From Clavelina lepadiformis (taxonomy: Eukaryota > Chordata > Ascidiacea > Aplousobranchia > Clavelinidae), in NCBI RefSeq assembly GCF_947623445.1, contig NC_135245.1:19785501-19849500 (forward strand): a stretch of 64,000 bases of DNA, written 5' to 3'. Positions within the stretch are counted from its first letter, which is position 1. Each line of letters starts with the position of its first letter. Shown here piece after piece: positions 35,415 to 58,800 of this stretch. The position numbers and the translations under genes are program-made. Below the pieces are notes generated by a model that was not told the origin of the DNA, did no database searches, and was given only the letters and a program-made list of their open reading frames with translations.

Positions 35415-36557
35415 GGTCCAAGTGTAGTCTTGATACCGTACAGCCTTTTAGCCATTTGGCGACGGGTTTGTGTGTAAGTGGAGAGTTATTTTCGTATTAT
35501 TAACTCCCAGCCTGTCCCAAGCAACGCTTCTATATTTTTAGTAGCCTTGGCCTATCACTTGAAACTCTTATTATGGTCAATGGGTTCTCGGTTACTTTTT
35601 TAGTAAATCACTAGCTTAGGGCATTAGTAGGCTACACACCCAAATTTTTGCCATTGCACACACGATTTCTTGTTGAAATCGACCATAGTTTGCTTTCTAG
35701 TCTGCCTAGGTTTTCAGCATGGTTAAATATCACGAACATGGCAAGCTTGTGCTGCGTAAAATTAATGATACCGCCTTGGTAATACTTGACCTTTTTAGTT
35801 ACTTTTGTTCAAACTTTGGCATGTACCCAAACCCCAGATTGGAAAGTGTCCGAAACTTTTTTGTCTTCACGCTGACTTACAATAAATAAGCAAACAATAA
35901 CTGCTTACTTGAACGCCAACTTTTATTAAATAAACAAAAAATTTAGTCTTTACTGCACGCCATCATGTCAAATTTTGTGTCTTTGTATGTACGAGTTCTC
36001 GTCGGGTGCGACGAACGAACTTTCAAGTCGGAACTGAAGGTGCAGATGACTGAGTTATAAAGTCCACTGAACAGAAGCAAACTTGCACTTGTGTTATTTT
36101 CATATTTTTCTCCACAGTGTTACAATGGTGGCGCTGTTAAGTCATAGTGGAAAGTATGGCAAATGCAATTCCAAGGTTTTTTCAAGACTGTGCTTGCTCT
36201 TACCGAATGTCAAGTTTAGAGAAAGCTGTAATCTTAAAAAATGAAGCATACGATTTTGCTCTTTCAATTTTCCCATTTTTTAGACAAAGAAGACCCTAAT
36301 GTTGACTTAACATATGAAAGGAACTGACTGCTTATGTATTAACAGGGTTGTTTATAATACAAACAAATATTCATGGATTAAATAACTTTTGCGCTTTTCT
36401 TTTGCAATTCCATACTTTGAGATGTTTTATACCTTTCCTAGCGACGTTTATGTTAATATACTTCTTTGGGTTTATCATTATGCAGTTGATGCTTTGTTTG
36501 GTGTTTACATCTACATTCATTTTTTATTATCCACATGCGTCTATAAAAGAACTTATT

Positions 36558-36574
36558 ATTGTTGTTTTACACAG
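36558..36574 (+). promoter_or_regulatory. Possible splice or trans-splice acceptor upstream of Aha1
   Basis: TTATTGTTGTTTTACACAG (36556-36574) is a pyrimidine-rich acceptor about 60 nt before the Aha1 ATG. It could end a 5' UTR intron or, if this is an ascidian, accept the spliced leader that many ascidian mRNAs carry. The sequence cannot separate the two. Confidence 0.25.
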
Positions 36575-36637
36575 AATCATTATTAGGAAATACGCTGTTT
36601 ATAATCATAAATTTTTATTAGAACTGTTATTTCAATT

Positions 36638-37669
36638 ATGGCTAAATGGGGTGAAGGGGACCCACGTTGGATTGTTGAGGAGCGTGCCGATGCGCATAAC
36701 GTCAACAACTGGCACTGGACGGAGCGAGACGCATCAAACTGGTCCAAAAACAAGTTGAAGGAGCTTTTGGAAGGTTTAAAAATTGTCAACGATGATGTGG
36801 GGTCGTGTGTCATTCACGAGGTCACTTCCTGTGACGGGGAGGCATCCGTGAGCAATCGAAAAAAGAAAATAATTTGCTTCTATGAGTTCAAAGTGAAAGC
36901 GAAGTGGAAGGGCTCTCTGAAAGGAAGCGACATCAAGTATGTTGGTGAGCTGGAGATCCCAAACCTCAGTGAAGAGAACGATGCAGATGAGGTTGATGTC
37001 AACATCTCGTTTGGAAAAGATGAAAGAGAGTGCAGAGAGCTGAAGGATTTGATGAGGAAACAAGGGACAAAGCTCATCCAGTCGAAGCTACAAGACTACA
37101 TCGATAGTCTGAAGACTGAATGCGCGGCCACCATTCAGGTCCCTGAGAAGGATGCCTCCACTTCCACTAATGGCAATGTGGCGGCAGGGAATAGAAACAA
37201 CATTAAATCTGAAATGCAGCAAGTTGTTGTTCAGGAATCAAAAGCTGACATTGGAACTCGAATTCACACCAAGAAACTTGTCATGACTGAGACATTTATG
37301 ACCGAAGTTGGAGAGCTGTATAAGACACTGACTTTGAAGGATCGAGTGTCAGCCTGGACCAGGGGATCAGTGTCAGCCGATGTATCTGTCGGCCAAACCT
37401 TCTCCTTCTTTGGTGGAAATGTATCAGGAGAATACACAGGTCTTGTTTATGGCGAGAAGATAGCGATGCGTTGGCGGCACAAATCGTGGCCTGATGCACA
37501 CTTCTCCAACGTCACGTTAAATTTGAAGCAGACATCAGATGGCGCTCAAATTCGTTTGGAGCAGAAAGGAGTTCCACAAGATTCCATTGAAGCAACGAGG
37601 ATGGGATGGAAAAACTATTACTGGTCTGCGATTAAAATGACTTTTGGCTTTGGCACTCGTATTTTATGA
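36638..37669 (+). CDS. AHSA1: Aha1, activator of Hsp90 ATPase (intronless)
   Basis: Co-chaperone that binds the Hsp90 middle domain and stimulates its ATPase in the cytosol. One uninterrupted frame of 343 residues is close to the human length of 338. The N-terminal Aha1 domain (about 20-165) carries the conserved N-x-N-N-W-H-W motif at residues 21-27, then WTERDASNWSKNKL and the EIPNLSEEN block. A Ser/Asn-rich linker follows (about 175-205). The C-terminal AHSA1/START-like domain (about 215-343) has the ETFMT start, GGNVSGEYTGL, KSWPDAHFSNVTL and a GWKNYYWSAIKMTFGFG end. No frameshift, stop or missing motif is present, so the gene looks functional. Vertebrate AHSA1 has several introns; their absence here contrasts with every other gene in the window and suggests a retrocopy origin or wholesale intron loss. 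I see no poly-A tract or flanking repeats to prove retroposition. Confidence 0.95.
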   Translation: MAKWGEGDPRWIVEERADAHNVNNWHWTERDASNWSKNKLKELLEGLKIVNDDVGSCVIHEVTSCDGEASVSNRKKKIICFYEFKVKAKWKGSLKGSDIKYVGELEIPNLSEENDADEVDVNISFGKDERECRELKDLMRKQGTKLIQSKLQDYIDSLKTECAATIQVPEKDASTSTNGNVAAGNRNNIKSEMQQVVVQESKADIGTRIHTKKLVMTETFMTEVGELYKTLTLKDRVSAWTRGSVSADVSVGQTFSFFGGNVSGEYTGLVYGEKIAMRWRHKSWPDAHFSNVTLNLKQTSDGAQIRLEQKGVPQDSIEATRMGWKNYYWSAIKMTFGFGTRIL

Positions 37670-39429
37670 TGCCTATAATGTAACATGGATGTCCTATTGC
37701 TAAACAGAACAATCAATGAACAGCCTGGACTTACATGGAAACAAATGAAATCTTTTAATTATAAGCCTAACAAATCTTTTTAATGCAACACTTACCAGTT
37801 ATTATAGTTATATTAATGTCCCAGAGCCCGTGGTTTAACTATGGATCCTTTTTAAAAATCGTTAAAAGTTCAATTTTAAGTGTAACCTTGAAAAAATGGG
37901 GTTTTCAATTACCGTTGTCTTGTGCATGCAAGTACAAATTTGTATACTGGATGACTCTTAGTCAATTTCTTTAAAGTGCAGCTGTAAAATTGCACAAATT
38001 CACAACTGCTGCTGCTACATTAGATTCGCTGCTCTTGTTTCTCTCGCTCGGTTTGGCTGATCTGAAGACCAAACTGGCACATGAGCAACTGATAGGAAGC
38101 AGATAGCAACTAATATTATTAGTTTTGAAACAGTTCATTTCATTCCATGCTGCAGCCTTCGATGTCGAACATGGAGCGTTATCTTGCCCGCTAGGGTGCG
38201 GCAAGGAGTTACGACTAATTACCCGATCGTAACCAAATCAGGACCCAGTAGCTGCGTAGTTTTGGTTTTCTTTTGTGATTAGGAAGATTAGTAACAAAAT
38301 CAAACATATTGCGAACACGTGTTTAGTGCTTGTATAACGAGGATACAAGTTGCAGGGTGGGTTTGATCGTCAATTTTGGACAATGTCTTCGAGTATGGGT
38401 CAGGTCACGAAACCCCGCTGGACTCTGGCTGCCGACGATATCCAGTTTGGGTTCGGTTTAACTGTTGCACATCGGTGTGGGGCCTTTCTGACGAGGTAGA
38501 CAAACTCATAATAAATAACTCGTACAACAATATTGCATTCATTATGATTCATATGGTATGTTAGTTTTGTCCACCGACACGATCTCTCAAATTTCTCCAA
38601 CGGTTTGCTAAAAATCTATGCTTCTGCAGCTACAGCAGCAGTTAGTTTATAAACGTCTCTTAAAATATCTCAGCGATCTCCAAACCTATAAATGACTATC
38701 TGGACTTCTTCCTGGAACGGAAGAAAGTTTTCCACAACCTGGTCACAGCGAGATCGCTGTTGTAGCCTCCGGGCTTGTCTCTGCAACTTTCAATGGATAA
38801 ACATTTTTGTTTTATTTTTGACATTATATTATCCGAATTTGGAACTGTTCACCAGGACCACTGAGCGGAAGCAAGTTCATGCCTTGTCCAATGGCATTAC
38901 AATTGTTGAGCAACTGATACCGAATCACTGAGGCTTCTTGCGTATGATAAACGCTTGATTCCTTACAATCTGCGCTGACATATTTTCGTGAAGGGTTATA
39001 ATCGTCGCAAACATTATCACCATTATTATAATTAACTTCACTCACGAGCGCAACTTCACATCATCTTAATTGTTGCTTTCGCTTCCAGCTTAATTCGGTT
39101 GGTGATTGGAACATGCTTTCTACTACCGCCCCTACAATCAACCACATCTTATTTCGACCCAATTTTATTTACATTATCGGTCATACTCTGACGTCACAAC
39201 AGTAATAAAAATTTTAAGGCAAAAAAACGGACAAAGCAAAATGCGAAATTACTCAATTTAGATTTTTCTGCAAATAAATCCGGAAACGTTTGTTGGAAAT
39301 TGGCATCTTGGGCAACTTTCGTCCGCTCTGTCCGGATCACCCGGCCCAATTCGAATTCTTGAATGAGCTCTCATTGCTCGGCCTTCGATTTCCATGGTAA
39401 CGGGCCAGCCGCACGTTTAAACGAAAAAT
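37670..39429. other. Convergent 3' region of Aha1 and IkB
   Basis: The stretch should hold the 3' UTRs of both genes. On the minus strand at 38824-39045 there is an open frame of 73 codons with several Cys and a C-terminus reading NLLPLSGPGEQFQIRII. It has no recognised domain and no clear acceptor upstream, so I do not call it a gene. Nothing else is identified. Confidence 0.45.
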
Positions 39430-42400
39430 TCATCCAATCACATTCTGTTGCTCGGAGCGAAATCGCAATTTAAATTTTTTCTCAGCGTCTCTCAACGCGT
39501 GCTGTAAGACCGGGTGCTCGGTGGCAAGTTCGAACACATCATAATCGTCCCTTGTGATAAGATAAAGGTCGGCACCGTTGTCCAATAAAGTCTTTGCTTC
39601 GGATCGGAGACCTCTGGCGGCAGCTAAATGCAGGGCCGAGCACCTGAAAGTAGGACGATTAAACATGCGCGAACGTGAGTGGTGTACTCACAATAACTGT
39701 GTGTTTATTACGTCACTTATTTATCAACAACAACAATTATTACGTCACTTACTCATTGTATGTGAGGGCGTTAACGTCTGGATTACATCTCAGCAAAGTT
39801 CTTGTCGCGTCCATGCATCGCCGCTCGACGGCGTGGTGGAGCGCTGTTCGCCCAGATTTCAAATCGCCCACGTTGACGTCACAATGCAAGTCGTTAGTAA
39901 GAGACTTGACTACGTGGCCGTGATTGTTAATGGCGGCGAGGTGCAATGGAGTGAAGCCTGTGATTATGACGAAACAATAACTTATTCTGATGAGATAAAC
40001 CAAATGGCAAATCATTAGATTTCAAGAAAGTAATAATATTCGAAGCCTGACTCAGAGTGACAGTGTTGTTGTTTGAACAAGAATCCAATAAAAGCCTTGA
40101 AATGAAAGGGCGACAGGTGTATCGAGCGAAAAAGTACCTCGCTAAAAAATTCCGCCCGATCTTGTCACGCACGGACAAACAATATTAATAAAGAGACAGC
40201 GAAAAAGGGGCGCCACAGCGGGGAATAACGCGCATAGCCTACGGCGTAGCAAGCGCAGCATAGGAGTTGATGGAATTTCCTCATATGGAAGCTTGTCTTG
40301 TTTTCAATTATTTAATGCTATTGACTATAAGTTGATGATGCGCAGACTGCGCATTACTAAAAATATTTTGGCCTAATACCCCAGTTAAACGCGTATTCGT
40401 GGTACAGGGTGAAAATTAATACATTGATAAATATTTCTAAAAATGTAGACGACCGATAATTTCATATATAATTAGCAACTATCACCTACGTCATCGCAAA
40501 CTCTAAAGTTAATTTAACGGAAGTTGAGCAACTAAACGTTTGTTAAAAAGTACAAAGGTTAATCATCTATTCGCGAATTCGGCTGAAAAGAGCTTCCATC
40601 TTCCATCCTTGATAGAAAATGTTTATTTCCATATCTGGGTGTTATTGAAATTTATTCAAAAATAACGTGGCTTCAAAAATAATTAATTATTACATTGCGT
40701 GGTTATCGCAACATCCTTCTTTTGGAAATAACCGATGGACAGAACAAACATTTAAATCACGTTTCGGTGTACAAATAGAGCCATTGTGTCGCAATAGTAG
40801 ACTGGCAATTGGGATTAGCTCAGTAGAATCATCCGGAAAAGTAACACGATAATTTCGAACCCTGCATTCGTTTTTGTCTGACTTAGCTACGTCACGTAAC
40901 CAAAAACGGAGATTTTCGATTTCCTGTTGCATAATGACTTCCCAAAACTTCCGTTTTCACATTCAAGCACGGAACGAGAAGTTAAGATAAATTTAAATCT
41001 AATTTTAAAAAACATAAAATTCGCGAAGTCTCCGCAGCAGGAACAGAAACTTAAACGTTTACCTCGAAAATAACACAACAGCATCGACAAAATTGAACCT
41101 AACAAGCTACCAAAGTTTCTCTAAACACGCCGTCAACGAAACTTTTTGCGGTTTTAGAGAGACAATTATTTGCCCCAGGCATATTAAATCGTGGATGATC
41201 AGTTGGTCACTGGTTGCCTTGATAAAATTTTACTGAGTGCTTAAGATTACAAGAGGTGATTTTGGCCTTTGGCAGTAACATATTTCTTGGAAATTTACAT
41301 CCAAAAGAAATATTAAACAACTTTCCGTCTCCAGGGGCAGAAATTTTTTCTATACTCAAAAATGGAGAGATGACCAGAAAACTCACCAAAATAGTTTCTT
41401 TCGTTGACATTTTGAGGAAGGGTCGTTTTTTGAAGTCCTGGATCTTCATCTGCGTCTAATTTGACGGTCAACATCTCCAAGCACGCTGCCAATCCTCGTT
41501 CACAAGCGGCATGAAGTGCGGTGTTTCCTGCAAATTGTCACATAATTTATCCACCATTCGACGACATTTTCATCACATAATTAACATCTCAATGACCAGA
41601 AAATATTACACAATTTCACAAGTGACTGAATTACATACAATGTTGAAACCTTTTTATTACCTTGTCTGTCTTTGGAAGTTAGGTTTGCGCCATAAGCAAC
41701 CAGGCACCTCACTAATTCTGGTTGGTCGGTCAAAACAGCAAGATGTAGGGCAGTCTAAAAATATTTGACATTGCAACTACATGTTTGAAACATGTTACAA
41801 ACCAAACCACAATGGGTATAATTACTTATGTATTTTTGTAACATACATTAAGATGTATTCACCTGTTGATTGTCATTTGTCACATCCAATAGCTCTGGCA
41901 TTGGACACATTTGTATAACTTTGAATGCCATGTCCACCTTCTTTTGAATGATGGCCAACTGCAGATAACTGAAAAAAAAAACAAATTCATTCTTTGCTGC
42001 ACCTTATCTGCAAAACAACAGTAGTTTCACTGAACTGGACAAAACTTACGTGTCTCCTTCACCGTCAGGCAAGTACCACTGAAGGAGTTCATCAACTGAG
42101 CTCTTTTCTTCTTCTGTTAATTCTACCAATTTTAAACAAAACTTGAAAGTCTTTGGAAGAAATCAGTAAAATCTAAACTTTTTTGATATTCCTTATATCC
42201 CCAAAATTTGTGTATGGCATGAAATGATACCTTGTTTTTGGGCAACAGATTCTTCCTTTGGTGCAACCAACATTTTGATCTGATCTTCTGTCAGACTTGT
42301 GCTTTGAAATCCTGAATCCAGACGGTCTTCCATGGTGTCGACTGTTAAAATTAAATTGGTTATTACAGCTACGTTTAAAACATAGCAAAAAGTTGTTGTT

Positions 42401-42722
42401 AAAATATCAATAAATAGGCCACATATTACATTCTTAAAAGCTAACCTGATTTGAATCTCTCTTCAGGTTGTGAAACAGGTGCAGCAATTGACATCTTTGA
42501 CAGTTGGTTTGTTACAATTGGTTCAAAGTTTCTGGTGTATGGATTCTGCATACTGCTACACCTTGATTCATCAAACGATGTGTAGGACTCGATTCCCGAG
42601 TCCAGTCGGTCAGGATCAAACATATGTTCTTTGGACGACGGCATACCTTCATGAGATGGGTTGAAGTCACCTAACTGTGACCTGAAGCTAGCAAAATCCT
42701 TGTCAACGTCATTACGATCCAT
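39430..42722 (-). CDS. NFKBIA: IkB / Cactus-type inhibitor of NF-kB with two phosphodegrons
   Basis: Holds Rel/NF-kB dimers in the cytoplasm until IKK phosphorylation and SCF-betaTrCP ubiquitination destroy it. Eight exons join in frame (406 residues): 42446-42722, 42231-42341, 42050-42122, 41863-41968, 41661-41754, 41387-41527, 39753-39957, 39430-39643. The N-terminal region has two D-S-G-x-x-S degrons, DRLDSGIES (41-46) in exon 1 and DRLDSGFQS (101-106) in exon 2. Six ankyrin repeats follow: YLQLAIIQ, TALHLAVLTDQPELV, NTALHAACERG, FTPLHLAAINNHGHV, RTALHHAVERR and SALHLAAARG. The protein ends soon after repeat six (SEQQNVIG), without a clear acidic PEST tail. The ankyrin layout resembles IkB-alpha, but orthology to a particular vertebrate IkB is not claimed. 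Two consensus kappaB sites lie upstream, suggesting feedback induction by NF-kB. The 1.4-kb intron before exon 7 is the largest. Confidence 0.92.
40690..40932 (-). other. Unassigned open frame in IkB intron 6
   Basis: An 80-codon frame beginning MQQEIENLRFWLRDVAK lies on the IkB strand inside its largest intron. It holds several cysteines (ICTPKRDLNVCSVHRLF), but I recognise no domain. It could be a chance frame, a mobile-element fragment or an unannotated exon. IkB reads through correctly without it. Confidence 0.2.
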
Positions 42723-43288
42723 GTTATTGAGTTTACAAATGCAGTACAAAATACTTCAACGATATAGGTGTATGTTGCTTCAAGGCTGTAAAGGCATGAC
42801 AGTCAGTTAGCATGTAAGTTTATCTTCCAGGTTTATTGTATTAGGCCTAGGCTGGTCACAAGTCCTGACACAACATACAGATGCTGAGTACATTTTCCGC
42901 TGTATAGCTAGGACTAAAACTCTTATAACCAAAATTTTACCTAACCCTATTGGTTTGAAATCGACTAAACATGCAAAGTTTTAGTTTGGCTTGGGTCACT
43001 TTCTTCGTAGTTCTGTACAGTATGCTACAGTAAATTGCCTCATTCAGTGTAGCTTAAAAGTGACTGACCTAGCTGCAAGCAAATATTTGGTATATCTTTG
43101 ACAAGAATATGAGCTTAATCCATGCCACCATTAGCTAAGTCCATTTCACACTGCTGATGACTATGAAAACACTTACACTAAAAACTTTTCAATTAGAAGT
43201 TGAAAGTCCCAATACTGTGCAGACACAGGCATAGAAACAAAGCACTGGTCTCAAGCTTCGTCCTATTTCGCGATCTATTTGTCACGGT

Positions 43289-43298
43289 GGGATTTCCC
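43289..43298 (+). promoter_or_regulatory. Consensus kappaB site (GGGATTTCCC)
   Basis: Ten-base perfect match to GGGRNWYYCC, about 570 bp upstream of the IkB start codon. NF-kB-induced IkB promoters in other animals carry such sites and create negative feedback. Binding here is inferred. Confidence 0.5.
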
Positions 43299-43427
43299 AA
43301 CTGTTCAAACGTTGAGGGAAAATTCTCTTCTTGTTTCTCTAAAATGCGTGCTTTGGTTTCTTTATTATTTTCTCGCATTTTCCGTTCGCTCTTCAGCGCT
43401 GATTCTTTATTATCCGCGGAGCTGCCA

Positions 43428-43437
43428 GGAATTCCCC
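43428..43437 (-). promoter_or_regulatory. Consensus kappaB site (GGGGAATTCC on minus strand)
   Basis: A second perfect GGGRNWYYCC match, about 130 bp farther upstream than the first, relative to the IkB start. Two perfect matches within 150 bp upstream of an IkB gene are more suggestive than one alone. Confidence 0.5.
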
Positions 43438-44611
43438 ACCATGTCAATAAGAAGAAGCAATGCTCTCAAAGGTTAACGGCGCTCTGGTTTCCTCGGATGA
43501 TAAAAGAACTCGAAATGTGCGTCACGATCCTCAAACAGACTGGGTGATGACGCGATGAACAGAAATTTTTATCGCGATTCCTTGTAGTTAACGGGGACGT
43601 AAACTCCCAATGAATCAACGTACAAGCGTATTTTCCATATGATGTTTCTGAACTTTTGCATACAATTTTAAATACGGTCGCGTTTGAAAAAAACTTTGAA
43701 TACGTTAGAATTTTCCCCGTTCGAGTTTGTTTCGATTTTAACAAACAAAACCTTATATGCAGATCGGCAACTTCGCCAGTCAAGCAAAACGTCATTATGT
43801 TAAATATTTACGACCACTTTTCTTCCCAGAACTCAGTCTATGTAGTTGAAAAAACATCAGTATTCCCCAACACGACTTAAGTCATAGCGATGATCTATTA
43901 GTTATTAAACGGCAGTCCCCATGAAATTTTCTCAGAAAATTTACTGATTACCTCCAAAAGAGCTATTTAAATTAGGATTCGAAAATTTTCGGTTGCGGAT
44001 AATTTTCTTGGCAGAAACGAGCTTACTAGCAACATATAATGACCACGTCAGTCGATGCCATGTTTGTCTCTTGAGCTCTATCACCACCTCGCGGAGGTCA
44101 CCATAAATGGGTATTAAGGTTCATTTCTAAGAAAAAAATGCAAACTGAACATTTGGAAGGCTTGTCATTGTTGACTGGAATGCCAAAGTTTGCAAACCAT
44201 ATTGCAACAAACGGTAAATAGAAAAAGTTCGGTAAAATTATTTAGAATTTAGATCTATACAAATTGCCGAAGTTTTACAGTTTGTATTTTGTCAAGAATG
44301 AAAGCAACATTAACAGCAAAATACTTAATGACAACATTTTTTTTCTATGACTAGAGAGTAACTCTATTCATTCAACGCAAATTTTAGTCAAACTGTAAGA
44401 CATCCTACTGAAAAACCATGTTTATAAAAACATCAAGAAAACACAATTTCATTAAGAATAATCAATACAAAACAACGACAGACAGATGTAAAAAAATTCA
44501 TCCAAAAGGTTCTTTCCTAAACGGTCAGAAAATTATATTAAACCACTGAAATTAAAATCGACTGTTCGCATGATGTGGGCAACTGGTTCCGTTGCTGGTA
44601 CCACAGTGACG

Positions 44612-55857
<11,246 letters not shown>

Positions 55858-58800
55858 TCTTCACGATGAATAAGACCTGTTGTTAATTATAAATTCCAAA
55901 CCCTTCAGATAAAATAAATAAGTTTAGTCTAACGTGATAATGTTTAGATACTTTTGGCCAGATACAGAAAGAATTGGAAAAATCTTGTCTCCCACTCCCC
56001 AAACTGTGGCAAACCCCATCGACCCAACTTATGACCAAAGTTGTAGTAGGCTGCTGTACTGTAAATGGAAACAACCCCTGTGCTGTAACCTACTTAGTAC
56101 TCAGTATCATTCATACACAAACACTGGCTTTGCCCATTGCATATGCTGGGCTACGTTTGTAGTTAGGCATGCAAGAATGGGCATTTTAATGCAGTGCTAA
56201 TAAAGTCTAATATTTGATGAAATGATATCTCGTTTCTGTAACATTCCTACCCTACTAACCTTGCTGTATTTCAAATTTTCTTTGTGCTTCACCATATAAA
56301 AACTGTCGTGTCATATTACGTAGTTCGTGTTTAAACAAAGTTTAACAAGGGTTCGTTAATATTTAGCTTAATAATGTTACGTAAGCATGGCGATGAAATA
56401 GAAGAATTTTATCACTACAATGCAAACAAAGCGAAATCTATTAACAAAAGGTAAAATACGGATCTCAAAAGTTGCGATGCGTTATCATCAACGCATTTAG
56501 CAATCAGTTTTCAGGAACAAAGAGAGATATTTTTTAAGGAAAATTCTGAAATGTTTTGTTATTAAAATATTTAAACTTAACCATGTAGGCTATGACTCAG
56601 CTTTTTTATTTATTATTTAATAAATATTTAACGTTAAAACATTAGTCAGCAATCCTCTCGACCTTTTACCTCAATAAGTTACTTATTACGAGTTGCTTCT
56701 TTTAACAACCTCATAAAATTATCAAGGATGTTCACACAATCGTGTATATCTGCTTTCTGGATCTATTTCTGGTTGGTATGTAGTAAGTCTTTTATTTATA
56801 TTGTAACGGAAGTAAATTAAAAGTTAAACGTAATCGGTAACTACTCAAGAATGAGCGGTCACAATTCTACAATAGGCTTTGTATTTGTAACCTCACCGAA
56901 TTTTCCAAGTCTCTTCCACAAACAAGAAATTTGCCATCCCAGTTTTTTCAAGTTTTGCTCCATGTTGGTTCTGGTCGTAACTAAATAACTTTCAAGTTGT
57001 AAGTAGAAATTTTTTTTAAAAACATCAAGTTTGCTGTTTTCCTCAATAGTGCACTAAAACGCATGTAATGTCCAGAGGGGGGCTGGGCCACAAAGTTTTG
57101 CAGGAAACTTTTCAAAGAAACTCCAAGAAACTAATATTTAAGCAAAGACTTTGCATCTGGCAAAGTGCGTTCTTTGACAGCCCAAATTCAGAGTCTTAGC
57201 TCTTGTTCTTGAGTCAGAACTTACCAAAACGGCTTCATAGCGCAACTTGGCTTTGTTGTGTTCTAAAATGAGTACAATAACTACAGATGATTAAGTTATC
57301 TTTCGTCAGATGAAAACGTTGTGTTTGTTTTAAAACTACTTGAAAATCCACAGGGTTATACAAAGATAGCCTACAACTCGATCCACTTTTTTCCTGACGA
57401 CGTTTACGTCATATCCAATTTAAAAGAATATTATTTTCGGATCCATTGCGTTCATACATTGGAATAGGATCCAAAGATTCAAAGAAAAAAGTAAACAATT
57501 TTTTAAGTTGGATGAAACGGAGTTGAGCTTTCAAGGTTCTTCTGGTTAAGATTGGTAGAAAATTCATTTCAAATCATATCAAATCGAGTGGTCGCTGCGC
57601 TAAAACCAATGGTCTTCATTATTTCTTCAATCAAACACTAAAAATTACAACAATATTATTATTTATATATATAAAAAGAATTTTAAGAACCCATTAGCAA
57701 TCAAAGCGCATCACTCTACATTCCACGATGATTTTAAGGAATTCGTTCACAGAGTTATGACGATCTATTTCTTCTCATTCATTGAACTTTTAAAACTCTA
57801 AATTGGATACTGAAGGACTCAATATTAAAAACTAGGACTAATACTAATACCAATATTAAAACTAATATACTAAAACTAATAAAAACATAGCATGCAACGA
57901 TACATTTATAAGCTGAAGAAGATAATAAAGAAACAGAATTTCAACTTGAGGCGCCATGCGTTTATCAATAACAGGAAATGATTTGGACTTTTATACTCGA
58001 AGTTTTACAGGTCAGGTGATAATTTCAATTAAGTTAGAAATTTTCATTAAAAGGAAACAAATGCCAATCAACATAGTCTATTTTTAGAAAAACGATGCTG
58101 TTAACACGAGGTCAATGGTGCAGATAAACATGTTTACGGAACTGATCGTCAATCAACTATTCTTCGATAAGTTTGCAATTATACCGTGAACTGAGATTGA
58201 GCTTATAGCAAGTATGACGTTATGTAATAACGCGGTAAATAGCAGAAATATAATTATAACGACACAACTTGGAAGACAATGGAAACAGCGTCTTCCAAAC
58301 TAACCTAAACTTTTAGAACCATCATAAGTGCCGACTAATTTAAATTCTAGCGATGCTATATTTTGCCAAGTGCATATTGGGTAACATAATGTGGGCGACA
58401 TGGAAAGTTTTTTCTTTTTTTATAAAAAGTTGTCCGCAAAGGATTGATGATTTTTCCAAACGACGACAACTAGTGACTAATGTCTAACAATATTACTCGC
58501 AACTAACAGTTTTTATTCTGATGACTGAATAAGTCAAAGGGCGCAGGCACAAGCGAGTTAACCAAGCTGGGTTGGTCAGTCGGTAAAATTAAACATGTGT
58601 AACTCGGCTAATGATTTAATTAGATTAGTGATTTGGTTATAACAAATGGTTTTCGTGACAGAATCTCAAGCGAAATCATGTGTTGCTAACACGACCCGTT
58701 GCTGACATTCGAAAACTGGCATCCAATCAGTTTGACTAAACATTTCAGGAAATACGTGCTAGAGATGTTGATTAGCCTTAAAGTCTGGAGCTTACGGTGT

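Larger units (their letters stand above)
33115..36637. other. Spacer with one hAT-like MITE
   Basis: The 3.5-kb interval lies between the Ly6-like gene (-) and the Aha1 gene (+), which diverge. Apart from the 167-bp element at 35248-35414 and a possible splice acceptor just before Aha1, I see no gene, RNA or repeat. Open frames such as 35061-35363 overlap the element and have no domain. Confidence 0.5.
42723..44611. other. IkB promoter region and 3' flank of ABCC copy 1
   Basis: Besides the two kappaB sites, the minus-strand frame 43447-43193 (KESALKSERKMRENNKETKA, a charged stretch) might be an upstream exon of an unknown transcript, but it has no recognised domain and no convincing acceptor-donor pair. 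The part from about 43.9 to 44.6 kb is AT-rich and should contain the ABCC 3' UTR. Confidence 0.4.

Noticed and set aside
43193-43447. Charged minus-strand frame as a ciliary or IkB upstream exon
   Set aside because: It has no ATG at the start, no firm splice sites and no family match. It overlaps the putative kappaB promoter region, so it is left uncalled.
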